NCBI GenBank assembly: GCA_002803225.1 | Contig: NXFV01001548.1 | Location: 1-12,741, forward strand | Reading direction: 5' to 3' | From: Gamarada debralockiae | Lineage: Eukaryota > Ascomycota > Leotiomycetes > Helotiales > Hyphodiscaceae | DNA: 12,741 nt | Part shown: in pieces, positions 1 through 8,382 of the stretch | Layout of the letters: each line of letters starts with the position of its first letter | Position numbering within the stretch: position 1 is the first letter of the stretch | The notes under the pieces: model-generated | Seen by the model: only the letters and a program-made list of their open reading frames with translations | Database searches by the model: none | Told to the model about the DNA's origin: nothing | Translations under genes and position numbers: made by a program

Positions 1-1057
1 AGCGCCTCCGCGGACGAGCGACTGGATGGCATAGCTAGAGCCAGTATCGTGGAGAGGGGTACGGCCGTCATTATCTACTGCCTTGATATCGGCGCCTTCG
101 CTGACGAGCGACCGGACGGCATTGTCAGAGCTAGCTCGAGCAGCATCGTGGAGAGGAGTACAGCCATCTTTGTCTACTGCCTTGATATCGGCGCCTTCGC
201 GGACGAGCGACCGGACGGTATCATCAGAGCCAACTCGAGCAGCATCATGGAGAGGGGTACGGCCGTCTTTGTCTATTGCCTTGATATCGGCGCCTCCGCG
301 GACGAGCGACCGGACGATATCATCAGAGCCAGCTCGAGCAGCATTGTGGAGAGGGGTACGGCCGTCTTTGTCTACTGCCTTAACATCGGCGCCTTCGCTA
401 ACTGAGCAACTGGACGGCATAGCTAGAGCCAGCTCGAGCAGCATCGTGGAGAGGGGTACGGCCGTCTTTGTCTACTGCCTTGACATCTGCGCCTTTGTAA
501 CTAAGCGACTGGACGGCATAGCTAGAGCCAGCTCGAGCAGCATCGTGGAGAGGGGTACGGCCGTCTTTGTCTACTGCCTTGATATCGGCGCCTTCGCTAA
601 CTGAGCGACTGGACGGCATAGCTAGAGCCAGCTCGAGCAGCATCGTGGAGAGGGGTACGGCCGTCTTTGTCTCCTGCCTTGACATCGGCGCCTTTGTCGA
701 TAAGCAAGTAGACGGCATTATCAGAGCCAGCTCGAGCAGCATCGTGGAGAGGGGTACGGCTGTCTTTGTCTACTGCCTTGATATCGGCGCCTCCGCGGAC
801 GAGTGACCGGACGACATCAGAGCCAGCTCGAGCAGCATCGTGGAGAGGGGTACGGCCGTCATTGTCTACTGCCTTGACATCGGCGCCTTTGTCGATAAGC
901 AAGTAGACGGCATTATCAGAGCCAGCTCGAGCAGCATCGTGGAGAGGGGTACGGCCGTCTTTGTCTACTGCCTTGACATCAGCGCCTCCGCGGACGAGCG
1001 ACTGGACGGCATAGTCGGAGCCAGCTCGAGCAGCATCGTGGAGAGGGGTGCGACCAT
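1..1057. repeat. Tandem 99-bp coding minisatellite, about 10.5 units
   Basis: The landmark gtggagaggggtacggccgt (or a close variant) starts at 49, 148, 247, 346, 446, 545, 645, 744, 840, 939 and 1038. Spacings are 99, 99, 99, 100, 99, 100, 99, 96, 99 and 99 bp. Units differ by only a few bases, so the array is young or homogenised by unequal crossing-over or gene conversion. The 99-bp period keeps the ankyrin frame on the minus strand. Because it is a multiple of three, it also leaves long spurious open frames on the plus strand (for example 49-405 and 83-604), which are not genes. Confidence 0.95.
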
Positions 1058-1109
1058 CTGTTTTAATCGTTAATATAGAAAACTTAGGTGTGCCTAGCTG
1101 GACTTCCAT
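1..1109 (-). pseudogene. Ankyrin-repeat protein gene, frameshifted and cut by the left window edge
   Basis: On the minus strand this encodes tandem 33-residue ankyrin repeats with the core DGRTPLHDAARAGS followed by a second helix and a GAD(V/I)KA turn. Ankyrin repeats are helix-turn-helix protein-binding modules; no partner or location can be inferred. An ATG at 1109 gives a 17-residue lead-in before the first repeat and stays open to a TAG at 597-599 (170 residues). A pyrimidine-rich acceptor-like site (tctctctatgtgcag) lies just upstream, ending near 1119, so the true N-terminus may instead come from an upstream exon. The repeat continues past the stop in another frame, because one base is added near 597-605. 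The same insertion recurs near 396-405 and shifts the frame again, and coding continues past base 1. One unit (744-840) has lost a codon in frame. Either the gene is decayed or the assembly has collapsed repeat copies. The ankyrin identity is secure; whether a functional product is made is not. Confidence 0.8.
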
Positions 1110-1696
1110 TATTACTGCACATAGAGAGAAAGCAGACACATGGCTGCTTTAGAAGTTTCTATATAAATTCGGTATAATCTATACCATAATACTACTAGCG
1201 TGACTATTAATATGATATTATATAAGCATAATAAATTCGCTTAGCTTTTTGTACCTCCTCTTTTGTCCGGATAAACTCGGCATGCAGGTTTCCTTGTGCT
1301 CTATGTCTTCAAAGCTTAGAACTATATTCTTTGTCAATAGAAGCTTCGTATTATCGGTCCGAAAGGTGAAGAAAGACCGATACTCGTGATAGAGCAGGGG
1401 GGAACAGCGGAAAAGGCTTTCGACACTGTCGACAGGATGATTGATAGCATAACCACAACTGTGGTATTTTCTTACTGTAAACCGAATCCTTGTTCGGTAA
1501 TAGCTATAGATTACGACTTATATAAAAAATATTAGAGATATTAATATGTATATAGTGTTTGAGATACTTAAAGTCAAAGTACTTATCATTTTTCTCGGCA
1601 CGGTGGGTTTTTCGCTACGCAGGGACGGACGTTACGTCATCAATGATCTTCACACCTATTCGCTGTCTCATATTTGAAAACACTTTAAATAGATGA
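1110..1696. other. AT-rich gap between the ankyrin and CorA-like genes
   Basis: This 587-bp stretch separates the stop of the CorA-like gene from the start of the ankyrin gene, both on the minus strand. It should therefore hold the 3' end of one transcript and the promoter of the other. The left and right thirds are very AT-rich (1140-1240 and 1500-1560). The middle holds an ATG-less open frame, listed separately, and several short inverted repeats. No RNA gene or clear TATA element was identified. Confidence 0.6.
1218..1517 (-). other. ATG-less open frame of 99 codons, possible unassigned exon
   Basis: Read on the minus strand, the frame is open from just after a TAA at 1518-1520 to a TAA at 1218-1220. 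It has no ATG until about two-thirds of the way through, so it is not a normal stand-alone gene. Its translation is mixed and protein-like: aromatic and basic at first (such as YYRTRIRFTVRKYH), with a later stretch LSFEDIEHKE and a basic patch GQKRRYKK. It lies immediately upstream of the ankyrin frame and on the same strand, so it could be a 5' exon of that gene. However, the donor I can see (gtacaa, within the basic patch) leaves phase 2, while the visible acceptors near 1058 and 1119 need phase 1. No family was recognised. It could also be relic coding DNA or chance. Confidence 0.25.
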
Positions 1697-4600
1697 CTAC
1701 TCCCAGTGGTATCGGTGAATCCTGTACATTCCTCCTCGTTTACGAAATTTCAAAGCCACAACTCCCCAAGTTATTGTCCAGAAAAGTACTGACGTCCAAG
1801 TGACGTGTATAGTGTTCGTACGGTTATCCGTCAAACCCTTGAAAGCATCGATGTGTCCGGCCCACAACAGCGCAGGTAGCCACGCCGCGGTGGCTCCCCA
1901 GTACAGAGACAATGCCAGGAATGACAAATGCCTTGAAAATGGGGGAATGAAAAAAATGAACGTGGCAAACAGGACAGTCGAACCACAGGTGACACTGATC
2001 TGAACGTACTGCGGAACTGGTATGTTGCTAGAGGGTAGGGTGTCCCACACCAGCGTCATAGGAATAGCAACCAAACCACATAAGACTGCGAAGAAGACTC
2101 CGTGGGCCCAGGAAACCTCCAGGAAATCAAAGTCGAAGATGTCGTTGAAGTACCGTAAGATGAGGAAGAATAGGACCACGCTAGCAAATGAGATAATTAT
2201 TGCCCCATATAGTGGAAGGTGACTCCCATGCTCAGGTGCGTATGACCATACCATAGCCATGGGAAATCCAATGCTGAATGCGACCAGTGCTATTATTTGC
2301 GCGAGAGACTTGTAGACATTGAGGTCAATTGCCGTTACAACGATTCCAAAAACAATGAAAACGGAGAAAAGTGCGATCAAAAGTACCCAGACCTCCCATT
2401 GAGGGTGTGAGATCTTGTAATAGTGACATATAATGGCGATGGGTAGTTCGATGAGCCAGAGCGGGAGCAGTATCTCTCCCGCTCTTTGCTTAGGGTTGTC
2501 GGAGAACCGGATCGTCTGAGGGATGAAAGCCAAAGCTATGAGAAACACTGTTGTAACAACGGTACATAGGGTAGCCATCACAGCCGAGTTGAGAGGCTCG
2601 ATCCTTCCCAATCCAATCCCTAGCATGGAAATAAGCCAAGCAACCACAGCGAAGGCTTGAAGCGCTGGAACATAGCTTTCGATTGCGAGGAAGATGATGA
2701 TTACCAAGGTGCCCAGAACTGTGACAACAGATCCAGCAATGCGGAAAGCCCTCCACTCACTCAGCTTAACGATGAGAATCAGGACGGTAAGCGCAAGAGG
2801 GACAACAATCAAGAGTGCTCGAGAAAATGGGCCTAGTTGCTGCCAGCCAAAGGAGACGATTACTCGTGTAGGAATCTCCGATGTTCCAGGTATTTTACTT
2901 GTTTCTCGGATTTTTGTTTCCAGTCTATGCGTGATGTTGTATAAGAGCCGAGAACGGATGAATGCTCGTAGACTATAAAGGAAAATCATCAACGGTAAGG
3001 CCAGCGCAAAAAATGCACCAATACTTGGTTGGGAGTCGCCTTGGAAGTTCTAATTGCCGCGTTGGTGACATGAGTTAAAGATAGAGTGCAATCTACAGGA
3101 TTTCATACGCACCTTAATTTGCATAGAAAAGAATGTACATGCGAAGTTAAGCGGAATAAAGACAAAGGCTAGTTCTGTCAACCGTGCCACCGCACTCCCT
3201 TGCACGATTGCCTTTTGACTTTCAATGATGGACATTGATGACATCAAGGCAAGAAACGACCGCTCTACTCGACTTTCGATTTCTTTGATTCCATCGCTCA
3301 AGATCTGGTAGGAAGACAAAATGTCTTCTAGCTCGCTCTCGATTGGTCGCGTGATAGTGTTAAGTTGATCACCGTCCTCGCTTTGGTTTCGACTCGATTC
3401 TGCTACAGACGGGACACTCCCAATAGCTTGAACTGGCTGCCGCATTCGTAACCTGAGAAACTGATCTGCCTCTAAAAGCTTCGCTCTGTATTCGATGATT
3501 GTCACCCTCCAGGACCCTAACAGCCTTCTCCAAGCTAGGACGTTCCGTCTCAATTCGTTATTATCAGACATCTTTCTATCAATGTCATCAAGTGTTTGGC
3601 CCATCTGCGAAAGAACTAGATCCCAATCCTCCGTCATCATTCTTGTGAAGGCCAGTTGAATTTTCAGTATTGGCAAGTCATCACCGCTTTGAGGGTTGCG
3701 GGGGTCCAGAAGACGTTGCTGAGAGATGTACTTTAGAAATCGATGCATAGTGGAGTCGTCAAATTCAGGCTTCGGAGTCACATGAGATACATCGACATTC
3801 ATACTTGTGGTGTAAACCGTACTTCTGCGTTTTTGTCGAGATCCCACAGCAGTTAGCGTAGCTTTTGCTTCAGAGCTCGTTAGAAATGTAGGGACTAATG
3901 CTCCTCTCTGTTCCGCAATCAATCTCGTTGTTGGCTTGCGAATTTCGTCTTGAAGAACATTATCGAGGATGCCATAGCTCCGGGCCTGGGTATAATCAAT
4001 CTCGAAACATTGTGTATATTCCTGAAGGGTTCGATCTTTGTCGAATAGAAATATATCTAGAGCTGTCAGCATGTAAAGTAAAAATTGTGGGGTTTAGATC
4101 ATCCGTACAAAAACTTGAACCATGCTTGCTGGCTTTGATATAGGTCAAACGCTCTTCTGCCGCACTTCCCCACATGTCGTTCTTGACTTCGGAGATGACT
4201 TGATGGGGTCGATATGTGTTGCAATGCAATTTGCAAACTGTTTCTTCCCTCGTTTCCACCTCCCGGACCTTTCTACTGGCATACCACATCATTTCTGCCT
4301 CATCCCGAGACTTCTTCCATTGTCTAAGGAACTCTTTGACACCGCTCTTCTCCTGTGCTTCCTGGTTCTTGCTAGACCCAACTTTTCTTCGGGTGTCTGA
4401 TATGTGGACGCTAAAGTGTGGTACCACAACTTTCGTGGCATCAGCATCGGATTCTGTGAGTGCCTCCCTCTCATAAGTATATCCACCCAACGAATGGGTC
4501 AGAAGCTTCCACCATGTCAGAGAGTAGTTGTCCTTCCTTGCTGAAGTTCGGCCTAGCAATGTAGACGACAGCCTTTGCGCATGAAGAACGCTTCCTTTCT

Positions 4601-5012
4601 GCCGAATACTGTCGCCGTTCAGTCGTCCATTCATGTGGTGGTCGAAAGCATCGATTGGGATGTCGAGATTATTTGTTAACTCGCGGATCACTTCCGGCGA
4701 TATATCTTCAATTAAAAGGAGATACTGGTTGGCGGGAGCATATTCTAAGCTGACGCTATGCAAGAAATGTACCAGCTGCGATTTTGAAGTTATGTCGAAG
4801 TCATGCCCAGCAGAGCCATCAGCCGAAAGGCAATGAACGATTATGTTGACCCCGCTAATTGAACATGGTTCTTCCTCAGCCTTCTCAATGAGATGTGTTT
4901 CTGCTGCATTTTGGGACTGAGGATTCGAGTTGTCCGAGTCGTCCATGGCCTCAGGCTCTGCAGCGGGGTGTGTTTCTGTCGCGCCTCGAGACCGAACGTT
5001 CGCGTCGTCCAT
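1697..5012 (-). CDS. CorA-like transporter-type protein with a long polytopic C-terminal domain
   Basis: Three exons join in frame: 5012-4109, 4056-3113 and 3049-1697, giving 1066 residues. Intron 1 (52 nt) has donor gtacgg, branch ctgac and acceptor ctctag; an alternative acceptor 6 nt earlier would keep the frame. Intron 2 (63 nt) has donor gtgcgt and acceptor aattag. The start is an ATG in a good context (ACAATGG); the frame runs upstream only to a TTG at 5051. Residues 1-45 are acidic and low-complexity. Residues about 50-590 form a soluble, probably cytoplasmic region with helical, charged stretches. Residues 594-612 (LTELAFVFIPLNFACTFF) and about 625-643 match the two C-terminal helices of CorA-family divalent-cation channels. 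The loop motif reads SMQ where classical CorA has GMN. About 423 residues follow with roughly twelve more hydrophobic segments (approximately 693-711, 718-739, 743-763, 771-793, 809-825, 834-857, 865-885, 894-916, 929-951, 964-985, 991-1013 and 1033-1051), ending in a basic tail. Classical CorA proteins stop after two helices. Family placement is fairly sure; magnesium transport is not shown. Confidence 0.82.
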
Positions 5013-5529
5013 TGTAGCGCACTTGACGAAGCGTCGTTGTCTGTCTAACAATGAGGTGCTCAGTCCTTAAAGTCTCCGGGAAGTCCATTCATTATTAACA
5101 AAGTAGGTCCAGGAGATGTCAAGTTGGGGGAGACTGCAAGCATTTATTGCATTATCACACACAGCTGCTCGAGGCGAACCGTCAACTAATTCAGCTGTGG
5201 CAATTATGTCACAGGCCAAAGCTCAATATTAGCAGTCTAGAGTGCATCCACTGAAAAGAAAGAGAAAAGTAAAAACAGGAAGAAAGCCCGCATTTCGTCT
5301 AGGGGAGCCAATCAGATTTCCGCGGAAGCGAAATGGCTGTTCAGCTCGCGCCACAAATAATAGTCGGGCCTCTTCTTTAAGACCTCCGGCTTAAAAGTCG
5401 GCGAATGCGGGTTGTCGCGCGAAAGGTCGCGTTTTGTAACGCGTTTTTCAATTTTTATTAGCAAACACTACCAAGAAATATAACCATTTATTACGCCGTC
5501 GGACAACACTGCATTAAAATACATCCATC
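5013..5529. other. Upstream region of the CorA-like gene, possibly including transposon 5' DNA
   Basis: This 517-bp gap must contain the promoter and 5' leader of the minus-strand CorA-like gene, but no distinct TATA or CAAT element stood out. The right part (about 5340-5460) changes character, with clustered CG-rich words such as gtcgcgcgaaaggtcgcg and taacgcg. It is followed by an A/T-rich run leading straight into the transposase remnant. That part may be the element's subterminal leader. No terminal inverted repeat could be paired, because the 3' end of the element appears to be missing. Confidence 0.5.
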
Positions 5530-6330
5530 ATGGTCCTCTGTCGATCCACCGCCGAATTAGAGCACCTCCGTAGCCAACCTCTACAGATTCGAATCCACTA
5601 AACTCTCTAGTTCTTACGTGACAACCCAAAAGAGACCGCATTGTGTACAGCACGTCTATACTTCATTGAGAATGAGGGCTTAGTTAGAACTGCGTGGAGG
5701 AGGGCTAAGAAGAGGGATATAAAGCATAGGCACCTAAACTGTGAGGAGTATAAGAGGGGAGGCCAGAACAAGATATTGAGCGACTGGTAACACAAGGCAA
5801 TCATCAAGTATGCGATAGACGAGGCTACAAACGGGGGGAAAGGCGCCACGAGGCAGATAATGTTTAATACGATTGTGTTCCTTTAATACGGAGATCACAA
5901 ACCCCCTCCCTCATGGCGCTGGTTCTAGTCCTGGCTGAAAGCTACTCCCGAACTCCACAAGATCAAGACAAAACCTACTGCAAGTTAGAATGTTAATATG
6001 CACTTGGAGGATGATATAAAGACGTAGTTTAACAAGGTTTTACACCTGCGCTAGACAGGAGAGATACATATAATGGGAGTAGATTACATAATATAGATAA
6101 GGGAGCAAGGCTTTGCTGCCCAGCAGGGGAGGAAGTAATAGTCCTAGTCTATATCAAGAAGATATACATTGGAATTCCTAAAAACAACAAATCCCTTACT
6201 GTTATCGAGTCTGTATCAACAGATAGAAAAGCCATCCCTCTAGTTGTTATTGTACTAGGATAGAAGCTAATGGAGCATTAGTTTAATGCCCATACGACTG
6301 GTTCCTGAGTTGATTGTGAAATGTAGCAGG
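5530..6330 (+). mobile_element. Decayed pogo/Fot1-like (Tc1-mariner superfamily) transposase remnant with RIP-type stops
   Basis: The plus strand reads as a degraded transposase of the pogo/Fot1 type, a cut-and-paste DNA transposon group common in fungi. From an ATG at 5530 the recognisable blocks are ARLYFIENEGLVRTAWRRAK and HRHLNCEEYKRGGQNKILSD (N-terminal DNA-binding region), ATNGGKGATRQIMFNTI, PPSWRWF, SWLKATPELHKIKTKPTAS and, after a frameshift near 6085-6090, the start of the DDE catalytic core: NIDKGARLCCPAGEEVIV, then IGIPKNNKSLTVIES. The first core aspartate lies in NID where the family usually has NMDE. The first frame has eight internal stops (5599, 5608, 5788, 5884, 5926, 5986, 6025, 6052), all TAA or TAG. 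Further stops follow at 6261, 6279 and 6306. Similarity fades near 6310-6330, and the later acidic residues of the DDE core are absent, so the copy is 3' truncated and inactive. The assignment rests on remembered family motifs, not a search. Confidence 0.83.
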
Positions 6331-7609
6331 GAGCCAGGACTGCCTCGTCGCCTTGACGGGAGTAACTTCTGGCTGTATAAAAGAAGCACGGAAGAGCTGC
6401 CGAAGAACTATAACTACCCTTGTGACTTCCCATTGACAAAACAGTCGGGAATAAGGGAGAACTTGCGATGACGAACTAGCTGGCTTGAATAGCACAATAC
6501 GGCAACAACCCCTAAAATCGAATGCCATGTGCGCAAGGGGCATAGCAACGGGGACGAAAACCTGTCTCACAATTATTGGGGCTGTGACGCACAATACGTT
6601 TACACACCTCATCCCCAGATCCCCAATATCTCGGTACTCCTACCGCGCCCACTTATACGGAAACAGACTGTGGTAGTTGCTGTCCGAAAAGAAGTGCGAA
6701 TGTGGATTGTTTACTCACAAGGCATCATGATATACCGTGGCCAGCCGTCTCGAGACTGTTCAAATTATCAGTAAGCTTGTCAGCCAATCTTGAATCAAAA
6801 CATTCCACTGATGACCTCTCTTGCAAAAAGAGAGTGAAGGTAAGATCACAGACCTTTAGACAGCCAAGTATCAAATCCATTGACAGAAATTACAGTGCAG
6901 CCAAGATACATCGGGCTGCTCGCGGTGTCTCAAGGCGCGCCAGTAGTGTCTTGGGCTACTGTAAGTCATAATTTCGTTTCATGCGATTGAGTTTGGGTGT
7001 TAGCAAGAGAACTGCGAAGCATGGTCGTGGAGGCTGGCCTTGAGCAGGTAAGACAACAGTGAACAGTCTTGAGGTTACACTGATGCCCATCAGTAAATTC
7101 CGAAACTTGTCCGACGATGATTTCATTAGTACTGCGAGGTCCCCTTATATTTCTCTGCCGCGTTAACGACATCAGCTGGCAATCTAGCATATCTGACAGG
7201 GCGTTCAGCTTGCCCTCGGGTGCTGAGTATCAGCTAGGAATAACAGGATTGGTTGAGGAAACGGATAAATGACCTCAAAGAAGCTGTTTATCGAAACTGC
7301 CATCTTGGCAGCACTTTCGGCGACACAGACCGTAAGTAGAACGCCCATTTTAGGATGCTGGAGACTGAGTGAGAAAGATCGTCTGCAATGATGCAGATGC
7401 TGGAAGGATACACATGTTGGGATTAGAAAGGTCATTGCTCAAGCGGATCTGAATGATTTGAAACCATCTCGAGGGGTCCAGCAATAAATATTTTAATGAG
7501 CTTCACATTAAGCCTCGCAATAACTCATTCCGACTTCTAGTGTTAATGTGTGCTATTCCTGCACCTTTGTAACCGAATCCCACCTAGAACTCCCTCCAGC
7601 ATACCTTGA
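6331..7609. other. Region without a convincing gene; isolated intron-like signals on the plus strand
   Basis: Open frames here are short, lack a convincing start or family resemblance, and do not join. Two items stand out on the plus strand. A textbook intron-like segment at 7048-7093 (46 nt) has donor gtaaga, branch ctgat and acceptor cag, but joining its flanks after the ATG at 7021 runs straight into TAA. An ATG at 7269 opens 21 codons ending exactly at a perfect donor gtaagt (7332), with no clear acceptor. These could be leader introns of a plus-strand transcript that includes the open frame downstream. No tRNA, rRNA or further transposon similarity was seen. Confidence 0.45.
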
Positions 7610-8029
7610 TTCTCAGCTCGACCATTATTCGCTGACCTCGGCCATGGCTTTTTCTGCAGCCATGTCAGAGCAGGGTTCGCTATACTCTCACAGTTTCCGG
7701 CGGATTTTGATGACTTCCTGGTAGCCATATACGAAATCCGACGCTTGTCTGCAATCTTAGAACTTGTCAAGTTGAACAACAGATTTGCTGTGGCGAATAC
7801 TGCATTCTCGAAGAGACGCGGCATGGTTAATGAGCAGCTGTCAGAACAGTGGCCAGATATTGAAGGAGGAACAAGGAGGTCAATAGACTTCCTCCATCAA
7901 GTTCTGCAGTGCTGCTCAGCCTCCGCCAGGTTGTTCGCCAACATTGTTCTTCGAGAAAAGCCCTCACAATCTGAGGCCAACCAATCCCTTGCTCTTCAGC
8001 TCAGGTCATATCTTCCGGAGATAAGTTGA
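7610..8029 (+). CDS. Unrecognised protein, probable 3'-terminal exon (partial)
   Basis: The frame is open for 139 codons from a TGA at 7607-7609 to the TGA at 8027-8029. The first in-frame ATG is only at 7823, so any real protein must start in an upstream exon. A splice acceptor (ctctcacag, ending at 7693) would begin the exon at FPADFDDFLVAIYEIRRL. The translation is strongly helical and amphipathic, with leucine-rich stretches such as SAILELVKLNNRFAVANTAF and RSIDFLHQVLQ, and it has no obvious membrane segment or metal-binding motif. The overall character resembles the C-terminal part of large fungal regulatory proteins, but no family can be named. The end converges on the transcription factor gene 354 bp away. 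It may be a live terminal exon, a relic, or a 69-residue protein from the internal ATG. Confidence 0.35.
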   Translation, partial: FSARPLFADLGHGFFCSHVRAGFAILSQFPADFDDFLVAIYEIRRLSAILELVKLNNRFAVANTAFSKRRGMVNEQLSEQWPDIEGGTRRSIDFLHQVLQCCSASARLFANIVLREKPSQSEANQSLALQLRSYLPEIS

Positions 8030-8382
8030 GTGGGTTGGCCAGAGTATTGCTCTAGACACTGTTCATGGGTTTCACAGCCAGCGCCGATGGGTTCTTGAAG
8101 CTTTGGTTCCTCGATGAGTTCATCCAAACATAGTGTCTACTTGTCTTGAACGACCATTGTTCCCGTAGAAAGTTGTCTGATGACGTTTATGTGGATTGAG
8201 ACGGTGAATCGAGAACTTAAAGAGATCAGAGAAGACAAGTTCCGCCGAGAGTATCCGAGATAGACGGCGGCGTGCAAAGAAGCACATGAAACGGAATTAT
8301 CATGTCCATAGATACCCAGTGACAGTAGGAGTGATTTTGGCCAAGATAAAATTCGTCCAAACTCTCCAAGAGTGAGATCCTT
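8030..8382. other. Convergent intergenic spacer
   Basis: This 353-bp stretch lies between the end of the plus-strand open frame and the stop codon of the minus-strand transcription factor gene. It should carry the 3' untranslated ends of both if the plus-strand frame is expressed. No strong polyadenylation signal, repeat or RNA gene was recognised. Confidence 0.5.

Noticed and set aside
1..1057. CRISPR-like or regulatory repeat array
   Set aside because: Units are contiguous with no unique spacers and translate cleanly into ankyrin repeats, so the array is a coding minisatellite.
49..1073. Long plus-strand open frames encoding serine-rich repeats
   Set aside because: They are the antisense of the ankyrin units. 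A period divisible by three keeps several frames open, and the translation shows no known fold, whereas the minus strand gives clear ankyrin repeats.
2490..2756. Minus-strand 88-codon frame inside the CorA-like gene
   Set aside because: It is an out-of-frame shadow of the long membrane-domain exon, with no domain of its own.
5380..5460. Terminal inverted repeat of the transposon
   Set aside because: The CG-rich words look like transposon subterminal DNA, but no inverted partner was found downstream of 6330, so an element boundary cannot be drawn.
5607..5849. Minus-strand 80-codon hydrophobic open frame
   Set aside because: It is antisense to the transposase remnant, whose plus-strand reading has recognisable family motifs.
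7021..7177. Two-exon mini-gene around the intron-like segment 7048-7093
   Set aside because: The splice signals are excellent, but joining the exons puts TAA immediately after nine codons. The downstream frame opening at the ATG inside the intron would be only 27 residues with no recognisable feature.
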